Positions 46,801 to 58,738 are shown, numbered from the stretch's first letter. The stretch is 64,000 bases of DNA from Dipteris shenzhenensis (GCA_047967505.1 CM106540.1); one strand, 5' to 3'. Made by a program: numbers and translations. Notes: generated from the sequence alone by a model not told the origin.

Positions 46801-47010
46801 GGACCCAGTCTTTCATGCTAGAACAAAGCACATTGAGGTGCATTATCACTATGTGCGGGAGAAAGTGTTACTAGGTCTTATTGATCTAGTTTATGTCAGC
46901 ACAGAGGATCAGGTAGCTGACATCTTCACAAAAGCATTGGGCGCAAAGAAGCTGCGTAAGTTTAGAGACTTGCTTGGTATGCAGGAATTGGGATTGAGCT
47001 CGAGGGGGAG
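43836..47010 (+). pseudogene. Ty1/copia polyprotein (copia 3), single frame with four stops
   Basis: Protease tail (YLSDVFHVPNITKNLVSVGQ), GAG-pre-integrase (WHKRIGHVNI), integrase (CEACQFGKQARKPFP, HSDVW, RSDGGGEY, HTPQQNGIAERKN), RT from about 45,540 (WELVPLPKDKNAIGCKWVYK, HQMDVKNAFLHGDLQEEV, LKQAPRAW, active site VIYVDDLIITG) and RNase H (GYTDADWAGS, LSSTEAEYRGA, IFTKALGAKKL). All pieces share one frame. The only breaks are TAG at about 44,147, TAG at 44,547, TGA at 45,137 and TAG at 45,269, each compatible with C-to-T in CAG or CGA. From 45,287 a 587-codon ORF is intact through RNase H and into the LTR. A polypurine tract (GAGGGGGAG) precedes the 3' LTR. Confidence 0.94.
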
Positions 47011-47418
47011 TGTTGAGATATCGAGCTCCACTCGCGATATGCCAGGGTGATCGTTGTGCATTTATGTCACCGACTTGTTAGCTACAGATGCGGTTGGTAC
47101 ACCGCCCACGAATAATAGCTGGATGACAGCTATCCTTATCTACTCTAGTTTGTGGCTCAGTTAGTAAGCCACCTTAGTTAGTTGAGTTTGGTTTGAGACC
47201 CACATATAGGGTTCTTCTATTTTCTTTGTACTAGAGTTCTTTTGGCTTTCATAACAAAGAAGAGGAAAACTGTTTTCAGCCTCCACGTTTGTGTGTATTC
47301 CCCCATTGTGTATGTGAGAAAGCTGCAAGTGAAAGCTGCAAGTGAGACTCCTTCCCTCTCTCCCACTCTCTTCACACCCCCTAACTTGTACAATAATACC
47401 TGAAAATCTCCAACATCA
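47011..47418 (+). repeat. copia 3 3' LTR
   Basis: 408 bp, TGTTGAGATATCGAGC to CCAACATCA. Full length, unlike the 5' copy. I see no 5 bp duplication linking 43,598-43,602 (a C-run) with 47,419-47,423 (GGGTC). Confidence 0.85.
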
Positions 47419-47645
47419 GGGTCAAATTTAGCAAATTGACTTGGCTAGTTTCTAGCCCTATCAACCTTGCGCTTGTGGCAAAACCACCTCGCAATTGCTA
47501 CACTCATGTTGGGGTGTCATGCTCACATCTTTTATAAAAATCAACACTTATGCTTTCTTTTAAGGTCCCTCCCTCTCTGCACCTACCACAAAGAAATTAA
47601 AATTAAATAAAAATTATTTCACACACACACACATACACACAAAAA

Positions 47646-47690
47646 CTAAAGATGAAATGCAAAAATATAGATAAATATTTTATATATAAT

Positions 47691-47727
<37 letters not shown>

Positions 47728-48245
47728 CTATAATCAACATAAATCCACAGCTTTCCATTTTTCTTGGGAACTATTACAATGGGAGATAACCAAGTAACAT
47801 GATCCAAGGGATAAATAAACCCTACTTGTAGGAGCTTGTCCAACTCCTCTTTCACTTGTTTTGCATAGTTGGGATTCATCCTATATCTCTATTGGAAAAT
47901 TGGAACTGCATCCAGTTTGAGATTCATTTTATGTTGGCAAAATGAAGGATCCACTCCTTTCATGTCCGTGTAGTGCCATGCAAATATGTCTTTAAATTCT
48001 AACTATAACTGCTTTAGATGCTCCTTAAATGGTTCTTGAAGTTTCGTACTGAGAAGCACCATATTTGGATTATTTGGTTCTCCAAGATTTATATGTTGCA
48101 AATCCTCCTCCTTAACACGAGCACTTCTAGTCATGTGTTCTTCAAAAACTCTTTCTGCTTGAATAACTACCTGAACATGTGTTTTCTAATTCTCCTTTAA
48201 TAAGTCATCATCACTATCTGATTGATAGGTTTAGAGCCTTGAATT
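47646..48245 (-). pseudogene. Ty3/gypsy fragment: linker and start of RT (gypsy 3)
   Basis: Minus strand from about 48,240 down to 47,727. A linker reads FKDIFAWHYTDMKGVDPSF, then YRMNPNYAKQVKEELDKLLQ and WLSPIVIVPKKNGKLWIYVD, the first conserved RT blocks. It then runs into (AG)n (minus sense; CT on plus at 47,698-47,721) exactly where LN..T would follow. The rest of RT is absent, so a microsatellite expansion or rearrangement marks the break. Two stops interrupt the linker. Confidence 0.8.
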
Positions 48246-48995
48246 GTTAATGTACACGGTTGAAAATGAGTGTGGACAATAAGAGATGCAAGATAACTTT
48301 GCATGAATTAACCAGTTCACTTACGAAATGGAAATGACACGAAGATTGTATGGAGAAATCTTTTACTAATCAAAACGACTCAACGGATCTCACATCTATT
48401 GAGTTTGTTGCTCATACAAATGACTTGAGAAAGACTCAACTAATGAACCCTACAAAAGCATGAACTAGTAAGCTCTCAAAGAGCTTGACACTACACAGGC
48501 ACAAAGCTTGATTCGACAAAAGACTGAGAGCAGCTACACGAAGCCATCTTGTAGAAGATCACCGCCACGAATACCACCAATCTCCTTAACCTCCATGTGC
48601 TGATCGACTACCATCAACCGCCATGTGTCTAGAGTTCCAGAGAGGTTGCCATGGTCGTCCACATATCCTCCCATGCAGTCCACCAATCACCATGCACAAC
48701 TTCCATAGTCCAATCACAAAGCTCAAACACCTTCCTCAAATGTTAATCTGTCTCTCCATGAGGACGACCATGGAATCATTGATTCCTACACCAACTCCTT
48801 AGTCATAGCTGGTTTTTTGACTTGTTAGGAAGTGCGTCTGCCAACTTCTGTTTGACACTGTCTACCTGTCACTTTGCACAGTTGGTTCTGAAGCCGTGAA
48901 CTTGTATTTACCATTTGTATATTGCTGCACAATGCTTGCTAATACGCTTTGAACAAAGGAACCATGGAAGGATTTATTTTGAGAAATACATCTTC
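48246..48995. other. no gene seen
   Basis: About 750 bp between the two gypsy 3 fragments where linker and protease sequence would be shorter. No recognised coding motif, so it may be a foreign insertion such as a solo LTR, but I cannot define its ends. Confidence 0.35.
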
Positions 48996-48999
48996 CTCA

Positions 49000-49420
49000 A
49001 ATTGAGCTACCATGTTTACTCATTCAGCTTCCAATTGTTGCATATGCCGAGGAAGACTTCTCTTTGTTAAAGAAATTTTGAATTTCTCCTTACCATTCCT
49101 TAGAGTAATCCTCTCAACCCCTGAATCTTGCTTGACTTTTGGAGCTCTGAGCCAAGGTCTTCCCGAAAGCATGGAATATTTCTTCCATTCTAAGGACCAC
49201 AAAGCTGACTATAAAAGTAAGTCCCCATATGCTAATTTCTTGTCCTCTGAGTATACCCAATGGCTATATCCTTCTTTGGTAAATGACCCTTACTTGGAAT
49301 GGTTCTGGGATTGAAAGTGAGTCTTCATATGCTAATTTCATGTCCTTTGAGTATACCTAATGGGTGTATCCTTCTTTGGTCACCCATCCTTACTTGGAAT
49401 GGTTCTGGGATGAACTCATA
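49000..49420 (-). pseudogene. gypsy 3 protease region with internal tandem duplication
   Basis: The minus-strand frame 49,202-49,020 contains YSMLSGRPWLRAPKVKQDSG and a following NGKEKF segment, the C-terminal end of a gypsy protease where YDxLLGRPWL is typical. The N-terminal part overlaps two direct repeats of about 100 bp (49,215-49,314 and 49,317-49,413) that share a CTTACTTGGAATGGTTCTGG core. Fragmentary and inactive. Confidence 0.6.
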
Positions 49421-50057
49421 AGAACAAAATGTTTTATATAGTTCCATAGACAAAATCTTCACTCTAGAGCCCCCATCAATGAGTACCTCAAGGATCTGTT
49501 ACCTCTTAAAATGGGCGTCAATGATAGGTACTTTGTAATCAACATCTTCATTAGTAGAGATATAAATTTTAGCAGTATCCTCCTCTTTTTGTTCCACCAT
49601 TTTGTGTGGTGTAAAAGACTGATCCTCCCACAAACCGTGAAACAACTACTCCTTGAATGCAGGAATCAAATTCAGCAATAATTGCACGAAAAAAGAGAAC
49701 ACGTGGCGACGGGATGGGAGTAAATGCAGATGAGATAGCAGAGTTACAACTGCAAGGGGAAGTAAATGCACGGTATTGCCATGCAAATTATGTGCCATGT
49801 GGTGGTATTGCGACGATAGCACATGGCGGCACGCACTGCACACTCAACAAGGGTGGTGGCACATGCAGCCACATTAATGAAGATGACGGAGGGGCCAAGA
49901 TGAGCACACGAGTCAAAAAAGGCAATCGAAATGCAGATTTATGGCAGCACACTATATGGCCGCAGAGGTGACAGCGTGGGGTCCATAATATTACTTTTCC
50001 ATGTGGTGCCACAACATTTAGCATTGTGAGGGACAGAGGGCCGAGGGCACAAGGGAG

Positions 50058-50058
<1 letters not shown>

Positions 50059-50101
<43 letters not shown>

Positions 50102-50179
50102 AGAGAGGGAGGAGAGAGAGGAGTGAGAGGAGAGAGAGGGAGAGCGATATGGAGGGAGGAGAGAGAGAACATAGAGATA

Positions 50180-50272
<93 letters not shown>

Positions 50273-50337
50273 CACATATATATATGTATATATACATACA
50301 TACATATATATATACATATATATATGTATATATATAG

Positions 50338-50390
<53 letters not shown>

Positions 50391-50480
50391 ATATATATAT
50401 ATATATACACACATATATATATACACATATATATATATACATATACATATATATATATACATATACATATATATATATAC

Positions 50481-50571
<91 letters not shown>

Positions 50572-50590
50572 AATATAATATAATATCATT
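50059..50590 (+). repeat. compound microsatellite AG-CA-TA-AG
   Basis: (AG)n with breaks to 50,225, (CA)n to about 50,264, (TA)n mixed with CA/TG steps to about 50,540, and AG again to 50,568. Long ORFs on both strands are artefacts of the repeat. An inverted short dispersed repeat follows at 50,650-50,730. Confidence 0.95.
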
Positions 50591-50721
50591 TCAGGGGCCA
50601 GTACACACACACACATAGGGGGGTGGGGGGGGAGGGAGGGAGGGAGGGAGGAGGTCAGAGTGATGGGAAGAGCTTTGTGCTTGCTCAAACAACATTGATA
50701 TACCACAACAAAGTACACATT

Positions 50722-50752
<31 letters not shown>

Positions 50753-50777
50753 AAGAGGGAGAGGGAGAGGGAGAGGG

Positions 50778-50852
50778 AGATTATGTTATCACAAATTTTC
50801 TTGATTGATAAGTCTAAGATGGATAATGTTTGTCTTGAAATTGCACACACAC
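50778..50852 (+). repeat. left ~75 bp direct repeat flanking PLE-like element
   Basis: The TTGATTGATAAGTCTAAGAT core with flanks TTATCACAAATT and GATAATGTT recurs at 56,377-56,451 in the same orientation. Both copies are followed by CA-type dinucleotide repeats. They enclose 5.5 kb that includes the Penelope-like RT. Confidence 0.8.
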
Positions 50853-51249
50853 ACTTGGGGGATGGAGAAGGGAGGATAACCCTTGTCTATTGCCATCCAT
50901 AACATTATCCTATCTTTTTCTATTTCTTTCATTGTCCATATGTACTTTTATAGGACTATACTTGGCACGATGATCTACACAAAATGGGCTATATTGATCC
51001 CTTCCAGCTCCTTCCATTGGAGTCCAAGGATTTTTATCTATTATTTCTAGCAAAGAAATCCATAAACTCATCCAACAACACGACAATGGTTTGCTTTCTG
51101 TTGATCTAGAGAACCAACAACTACTATTGATCTAGTTAAGTATTTCAAATTGGTGCCGCATCTTCTGCAAAATCTTCTGATAATGCCCTTTCCACTATAC
51201 AAAAGATATCAAAGGTTATTGGTAAGATAATTTCCAATGATGAATCATA

Positions 51250-52378
51250 GTACGAGGAATATAAGAGAAAATCTGATGGGGTAATTAAATCTTTTTATCG
51301 CTACCACAATATAGAGTATCTTTTCAATAATAATGGAGGAAGGAAACATAACCCCACGGTTACACCTTTTTCCACAAAATTACACTCTCTGATTCCTTTT
51401 GACACTTTATCTGAAGAAGAGAGAAATGTCCTTATGTAGGACTTCCCTGCACCAGGCACTTTGGCTCTTAATATCAAGGATATTTCAGTTAATCTCCTTA
51501 TCCCAAGAAGGATATTAGAAGGGAAATTTGCACATCAAGTGGACCATAAATTGTGGTCACTCAATGACTTAAGCGTTGTAGCTATAGCACCCATCACATT
51601 TGAAATGTGGGCAGTTTTGGCTAGAATTACTGAGAATATTGATGCTGTTAAAAAAGAATACAAGAACATGGCTATTAAAGGGAAGACAGCACATACAGAC
51701 AACATTATCTTACCGGAGCTCTTTGCACTAAATGATTTAGAAGAGTCATTTTGCACATCAAAACAAGGAATTTTTTGTAGCCACAAAACTTTATTATCTG
51801 CAAAAAAAGTCCTAGATGTTTGGAATTATATGCGACCCTACTTAAAATACAACTATAACAATATAGGGTTGCAGTGTCCCAATAAGGTAATGTGGTTTGA
51901 CCGTGCTATATGGTGCATACTCAATCATGTACACCAATTTATGCATGACAACACCCTTATAGTCAAAATGTATGCCTTCATACAATGGTGCTCTTCTTTT
52001 CTTCAATTCTCAGTTAAGCAAGCTATGATTTTTTCTTGCTACCGAGATTCAGTCAATGAAGGTGTCAGAGCCACAGTAAGTGATCTAGACATTGATCCAT
52101 TTCAAGGGCTTAATGGAAAAGGTATTAACTTTTTGGTCAGGTCTCTTAACTCAAAACGCCAGGCTAGAGTTATGGATGAAAGGCAACCCAGAAGTTCTAG
52201 AGGTGGAAACAACTCGACACGTGGTGGGAGACGTGGTGGTGTGCCAAGAAGAGGAGGCTACCACCCTCCCATGTGCAGAGGCAGAGGGCAATGTGCAGTG
52301 GTCTCCTATGGGTTCAATAGGGGCAGTGATGCTAGGAGAAGTCAAGATACTATTGATTTCTCCCTTGGTGGATCATGA
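51250..52378 (+). pseudogene. ORF1 of PLE-like element with RGG-rich tail (unknown fold)
   Basis: A reading frame from about 51,250 has one early stop (TAG at 51,437, fits CAG) and then 305 open codons from 51,461. The N-terminal two thirds are mixed globular sequence (for example LNDLSVVAIAPITFEMWAVL, SHKTLLSAKKVLDVWNYM) without a domain I know. The last ~70 residues are rich in Arg and Gly (SSRGGNNSTRGGRRGG, RGGYHPP), like RNA-binding RGG boxes. Position and frame, 120 bp before the RT frame on the same strand, suggest a gag-like partner of the RT. It could also be an unrelated host fragment. Confidence 0.5.
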
Positions 52379-52495
52379 ATCTGTAATGGACAACTCAAGA
52401 CGTGGTAACACAGGATATGATACAGAGGAGGGTAGTAAAAACTCTTCCAGAATATCTCTAATAGAGGATGGGGATCCTACTAAAAGGATTCTTTT

Positions 52496-53960
52496 TTGAC
52501 ACAGGTTCATAGATATATCTCTTTTTCGATTCACGGGAGGAAGATCTTGGAAAGTACAAGAGAAAATGACTTTTCACACTTCGTCCATGTTCTTTTTGAT
52601 AACCCCTTACTTGAAGGCATAATTTTGAGAGACTTTTTTCTAAATGCCTATAATTTTTGCACCAAGGACCATTTTTTCATGCATGGTATTGACAAGGCTT
52701 CTAATAACATTGCATTGCTATTTTAAATTGAAACCGAACTCCATGCATTTTCTGTAACACCTCTATCCACTAAATTACCATTTATTATGGGTATATACAA
52801 AGCCCATAAGAACACTTTTAGATGGATTACCAATGCTACTAGTTGCACTTATGATGAAATTGGACTTATCAATACATGCATTTCACAACTTAAAAGTAAA
52901 TGTGCTAAAACACAGCATGAGCCCTTTCTCAAAGGTGGAGTCAATTGTTCTTGTTGGTAAGGGATTGAATCCCTCTATGAGTACACTCTAAATCTTCCCA
53001 ACAAAATATTTAGTATTTTTTCCACTGACATAGCACAATGCTATGAAAGCATTCCCCTAGAAGGAGAACTTGGTCTAGTTAACATCATAAGGAAGGTAAT
53101 CATTATGACATTCAAGGATAGTAGCTTCAATTTTATCTATTTTTGAAAAAAAGCCTCACTCTCCAATTGAAGTTATATGGACTTTAACAGGTGGACTTGA
53201 GCTAAACTATGATATGGAGGCAGTCATTAAAATTAATTCATGGCTCATTTCCAACATGTGCGTTCAACTTAACAACATGACCTGGAGGCAAAAGAAGGGA
53301 ATTCCTATGGGCTTATCTTGCTCACCCATTTGCTGCAATCTTTACCTATTTTACTTTGAGTACAAATTTTGCATCAATTTGGCTAGATAGGGCAGATGGA
53401 ATATTTTGAAATGGTTGCAATATCCCTTTAGATACATCGATGACATTTGCTTGGTCAATATACCTAACCCTGTGATATTTTGTTCCCTTGGAGATAATTG
53501 AATTTACCCTCTTTAATTTGTGGAGATTATTGTTGTTACCATAACTTTTTGACGACTGGAGAATGGTTGTATATTTGGAACTAGTGCTAAGTTTCTTAGC
53601 ACAGAGATCATTATCACAACAGTACATGATGGGGCCTTCATCATCCTAAAATATAACAAAAGGGATTCTCTCCCTTTTAAGGTTTCAAGATTCATCAAGG
53701 TGGATAGCAATAGACTGTCAAAACTTTGCTATATGGGTATATGCTCTCAAATTATGCCTATCATTTACATTTGTAACAATGACAAATAGGCGGCTTATTT
53801 TCCCATAAAAATTTCAGATACTTTTCTAAAAATGGTTGTAATAGCTTGAGGCTCAAGAGGGCTGTTTCTAACTTCCTTAATAGTGATTTTCCTAGGACTT
53901 CAATCAATACTCAAGATCCAATAAAATTTATTTGATATCACTCAAAACAATGCTCATAAG
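52496..53960 (+). pseudogene. Penelope-like reverse transcriptase, decayed, no GIY-YIG seen
   Basis: RT blocks in order: HGIDKASNNIAL (52,680-52,720); FIMGIYKAHKNTFRWITNAT (52,782-52,841); motif A FSTDIAQCYESIPLEGE (53,015-53,066); motif B KKGIPMGLSCSPICCNLYL with FEYKF (53,290-53,370); motif C RYIDDICLVN (53,430-53,459); then AKFLSTEI and YNKRDSLPFKVSRFIKVDSN (53,590-53,710). This IPMG-type motif B plus RYIDD and YNKRD series is what Penelope-like and related cellular rvt reverse transcriptases show, not LINE or LTR types. A frameshift lies between motifs A and B and several stops are present. No GIY-YIG motif follows before 54,000, so an endonuclease-lacking type or a truncated copy are both possible. 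Confidence 0.7.
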
Positions 53961-53989
53961 CTAGTATCTTTTGTCTAAGTTCTCTCTCT

Positions 53990-56376
53990 TCAAAAGGTGG
54001 GCACCATAACCCCTCTCTACAAGGGACATGGTGACCCTCGTAGAGTGTGGGATTGTGATTGTGCAGGCGGATGGTTGGGCACACACACACACACACACAC
54101 ACTTACACTGGTGTATACAACATGATGTAGGTTGGCAAGTTTATTGTTGCTCGACCACGATGTTTTTTCCTCATGATATACATATGATGGAGAATTGATT
54201 CCAAATTTGTTACTAGCTAAGCATGGGTATACATCGCTAATAAGTTATATTGGTTAAAACAAAATTTATGGCCCATATTGGACTTGCATTTGCAACTATA
54301 TAGACTAAAGACAAACCTATGATTGTATCTTGTCAAGCATGGTTTTCAAACTATTGGTCAACCATAAGAACTTGTGATAAAAGGAAGTGTATATATGTAT
54401 AAAAAGCTTGCATGTGTGGGCTCTAAAATCTTGAAATGGGCAGTCTAGTATAGTATTTGATCGAAATACATAAATTCTTTATTCCATTCGTACGTGATAG
54501 AAACACCCACTTGACTAAAGATGGTGTGAACTATATGGATGAATAGCATATTAATGGGTGAATTAAATCTCGGAATGTAGTAATGCTCTATTAAATGGGG
54601 TGCTAAACACCCACTTAATTAAATGGAGTTTGCTCTAAATATAAAGAATGCATTCAATATTCAAAGTAAAATACCTTGAAACAAAAGGTCGCAGGACGAT
54701 TCATATAACGGACTATAAACCGACTCATGACCACAAAGTAACCGACTAAGTTGGCCTATAGCCCCTAAAATTATATAAACTCCCTTAGCTCTCTTTGGTG
54801 AACATCTCGATCTAGAAATAGCTTCTGATCATAGTCGACCTTAGCCTTCTCTATGCTCATGCTTATCACCTTCATCATGAACATTTTGATCTAGCAAGAG
54901 ATTCTGATCGCAGTCCACCTTCATCTTTCGCTTCTACATATCCTAGTATGGAGGATGTAAGAAATGATCCGGTAAGCTATGAGTTGCTTACATAATTATG
55001 TCTGTACTTCACACAAATTCACGAAGAAGATGGTAGGTAGAGAGGAAGCTTCTCTATTCAGCTTGAATTCTATGTGATGCTATACACTATGATCATAGCT
55101 AACCACTTGGCTGTTTGGCTGTCCATTTCGCTAATCAAGAGCCTCTACATTTGGTTGGATGTTTCTAAAGCTACGTATGAGACAAAAGATCATATGCAAA
55201 CACCTTTCTCCTGAGTCCTCAGTCAGCATATCGCATGTGAGATCATTTACTCACTAAAAGACCCAAGGAAAACTATGTGCAAGTATAGAGCGATTTATTT
55301 TGGAGCTAACTGGTATGGGCAGTTCTATCTTCAATTGATGTTGAGTTTATTTATAGCAATGTGTCTCGAGTATTACATGAATATGCACATATAAAATGCC
55401 ATTAAAGGAAGGCAAGTGATTTGATCATGTCTCTACACTAAGGATTATCCATGTGTTCATATGCTAAGTCAATCGGTACCTGTGAAGCCGATCAAAGTTG
55501 CTAAATCTCAAAAAGAGCAGTCGATTAGATACTAGGGCAAACGACTTGTAAATAGCCTTAGGACTGTTCTTCAATCGAGCCAAGCTCGGGTATGTAACAC
55601 TATACATATGCACCCCTTTGTTTGAAAAACACTTCCATACGTGATACTCTTCATGATGCAACGTGTTTTAGCCACCTTGGATATGGATTGTTTGCAAGAG
55701 AAGACCTTGCATAATGTGTGTAGTTGAGAGAAATAGCAAAGACATCAGGTATTTTCATAAATACCTTCCTTTGATCTACCCTCCTTAAGCTACCGCAAAT
55801 CCCTACTTATATAGGAGGGCATGGATCCTTCTCCTTTTTCTTGGGGATATAAGAGCATGTGATTCAGGATACTTGAATAAAATAACTTTTCTCTACTCTA
55901 ATAGAGGGTCTTAGATCCCTCTATATAAGTCAATACTATCATGATCTTGATATATATGTGAGGGTTTTAAGTAATTCTTTCTTTTGAGCTATTATTGACT
56001 TACATTACAAAAAGATTACAACCTGAATATTTTGTCAGATCCCTACTTGGGACATTATGTGAAATTATGTTTCAAAAAGGAGTGGTAATACTTCCACTAT
56101 ATACATGGAGCATTTGGAGGCATGTGAGTCGAATGATGGGGTACCACACGATGTACCACCAACCAAGGTCAATAAAACTAATGCTATAAATAACATATGA
56201 TGTTGTGACATCGATAACAAGTGGAGCTATGCATTGAAGCCTATAGTCCCACACTTGAGGGTTCTTGTTCTAACTTGTCCTTATTGTGGATGGATGCAGG
56301 TGAATGGAGCTTCTTCAATATCATTTGGTATTTATAATTGAGCAAAATTACATGATTTTTTCATAAACTTTATTTG
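53990..56376. other. no gene seen; 3' part of the interval between direct repeats
   Basis: No recognised coding domain. It contains (CA)n at 54,080-54,102 and a pair of similar ~78 bp segments near 54,800 and 54,880 (AACATCTCGATCTAG and AACATTTTGATCTAG cores). ORFs are under 70 codons. Confidence 0.4.
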
Positions 56377-56451
56377 TAGAGATTATCTTATCACAAATTG
56401 TCTTGATTGATAAGTCTAAGATGGATAATGTTCATCTTGAATTTGCACGCG
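56377..56451 (+). repeat. right ~75 bp direct repeat flanking PLE-like element
   Basis: Second copy of the 50,778-50,852 sequence, with a handful of differences, followed by a (CG/CA)n run to 56,486. Confidence 0.8.
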
Positions 56452-56486
<35 letters not shown>

Positions 56487-56489
56487 TTA

Positions 56490-57518
56490 ACTAGAAAAGA
56501 AATCAAGGCATGAGGCTTGATGCTAGGCATGGTGACGCTCAAGGGCCATAGAGGAAAAGGGAACATGAGGGGAGAAGCATTAACATGGGTGAGGAAAAGG
56601 GACTAAGAGGGGTGGGAAGGAAGAGGGGGACCATGGCACAAGGGAGAAGGGAGAAGGGGAAGAGGAGCATGTACATGATGGGAGGTGGAATGTAGAAATG
56701 GAGACATCAAAGGAAGAGAGTCATGCTTTATTTGAAAGGAAGGATGGGGGGGGGGGAAATCAAAGTACTAGTAACTAGGTGGCTTTACAAGAATGAGCGT
56801 GTCCCATCAAGGAATAGCCCCCTCCTTTTATAGCCAAGAGAGGGGGTCTCTACCAATAAATGCATCCTCCCACATGCATGGTGTGTGTGCAGGAATCTCC
56901 CATGTGGGCTAGGTGGGTACGCACTCTCAATTGTGTGCAACAACCCTTTGCCTCATTTTTCCACATAAATCAAATGCCATATCCCAAGTCTAAGAAACTC
57001 CCTTGGTCTCTTCCCAATTTTATAATATGGTCAAACATCTAGGAGGACAAGTGGAGGGTTGGCACAAGGAGACTTGCCACCTCATCCTACTTTCCCCAAT
57101 GATTTAACTTGCATTCTTGGACTATCTACACCCCCCCACATGGGCCTATTCTACATGGAGGGAATAATCCAATATAATATCCATCTCCACCTATTTTATA
57201 CTACTTCTCCCATGGTCCTTAGGCCATGTCTCACTAAATGCAGGCATGGGACTGCCTAGGTGGAGGGGTGGCACATGGAGGAACCATGCCACCTTAACAT
57301 TTTATAATATTACTACCATGGATTATGTACAACACACCTTATGGGTCCTCTTACGTGGAAGGATGGCTCATGGTCATGCCCTGCCATCTCAACCCTAGGC
57401 CCTATGCACACCATATTGAATTATACTATTGCCACACATACAAGCACACACACATATTTATGCCTTTTACCTTGGTCAAATTTATCCATAATAGTTCCCT
57501 CCCCAGGCAAGGAATGCA
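56490..57518. other. probable 3' flank or LTR of gypsy 2, not resolved
   Basis: The minus-strand gypsy 2 sequence should continue here beyond the inserted gag-only element, since the insertion sits at its integrase end. I cannot define the LTR borders. Locally similar segments near 57,040-57,110 and 57,250-57,300 (plus-strand GTGGAGGGTTGGCACA and GTGGAGGGGTGGCACA) suggest internal repetition. No gene seen. Confidence 0.35.
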
Positions 57519-57523
57519 TAGCA

Positions 57524-57867
57524 TGTTGGGGTAAGTATGATCAAGGGCTTGCTCTATGGTACATGTGTGCATCTAGGGGAGTCACATGTGTGTTTGTGTG
57601 TGTTGTAAAGGCACATCAAGTGCTATGATGTGTCTAGTGTGTGACCTAAGTGATGATGTAAGACAAAGGCAATCCCATTGATGTAGGGATTGATTCCCAC
57701 TGATGTAGGGGATGATTGCCACTATGTAGGGAAAGTATTACCTTCTCCCCCTTTCTATAAGAGAGAGTCCTCTCTCTCACAATCATAATAGAGAACTATC
57801 ATCTTTCTTTCATTGTGCTCTCACACCTCTTGCAAGATGCATCTATTATATCCTACAGGATCCTACA
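57524..57867 (+). repeat. TR-GAG 5' LTR
   Basis: 344 bp, TGTTGGGGTAAG to ATCCTACA. It contains a TATAAGAGAG box near 57,757 for transcription start. It is followed two bases later by the primer site. Confidence 0.9.
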
Positions 57868-57868
57868 A

Positions 57869-57880
57869 TTGGTATTAGAG
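57869..57880 (+). other. TR-GAG primer binding site
   Basis: TTGGTATTAGAGC, the copia-type initiator tRNA-Met primer site with one C-to-T change from TGGTATCAGAGC. Confidence 0.8.
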
Positions 57881-58738
57881 CTTTAGGTTCTAGATCTAGC
57901 CTAGCCTAGCATTAGATGCTATCTCTAGCATAAAGTACTAGTTTCTCATCTTCTCCATTTTCCTCCTTCTTCCCCAAATCTTTGAGAGCTGAGTTCACCA
58001 CCTACAAGCAACCATTCTCAGGGTCCTTCTGGCTGGAGAGACCCTTCATATGGGCAAACCTCCATGTCAGAGGTATTAGAGAATGCTACCCACAAAACTG
58101 CGTAACAGTCGTTTTCATCCTGATGCCTTTTCTTACAATGCGACTTGCTGGAGCAGCCATTCCAAAATTCCTCTGAGCCAAGCTTGCACAACAGTATGAG
58201 CTAGCTCCTATCTAGATTTGAAGGGAAATGGTCCACCAGGTAGGGAGAAATAGCAAAAAAACCAGTCGACTTTCAAGCTACTGGCTATGGCGATGTGACG
58301 CGGCATTTCGCCTCTCCTCCTCAGTGGTTCTTCTTTGGTATACCAGCTTTGTTTGTACTTAGAAAGCCCTCTTTTCTTTGCTTTGAAGAGTGAGATAGAA
58401 GCCCTCCAAGTTTTGGTCTCTGTTTTGGACAGTTTTGACAATGTTGTGAGTTTGATGCTACATTAGATGCTACTTTAGCATTTCTAATGTTTTAAAGTGT
58501 TGAATAGCATCAGTACAACTATGGCTACAGCTTTGTTTTAAGTTGCTACACCTAGATTTGCTTGGAATACTTTCATTTAGCCACCTCTATGAAGCATGCA
58601 AGTGAAAGCATCATTGATTTGTAGTATGGAATTTGGTTACAAGTCTGCACTACTCTAAATGCTTGTATTTTGAATTTCTTCAACTCTTTCTAGCCTTGTA
58701 AGAGAGTAGACACTGCCCATTTCGGGTTAGAACCTCTC

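Noticed and set aside
43836-47010. In-frame stops repaired by U-to-C RNA editing, as in fern and hornwort organelles
   Set aside because: The stop pattern fits, but these are nuclear-type retrotransposons and such editing is known from organelles. Methylcytosine deamination explains it without new biology.
49788-50850. Long Tyr/Ile/His- and Ser/Leu-rich frames of up to 303 codons
   Set aside because: They are translations of dinucleotide microsatellites.
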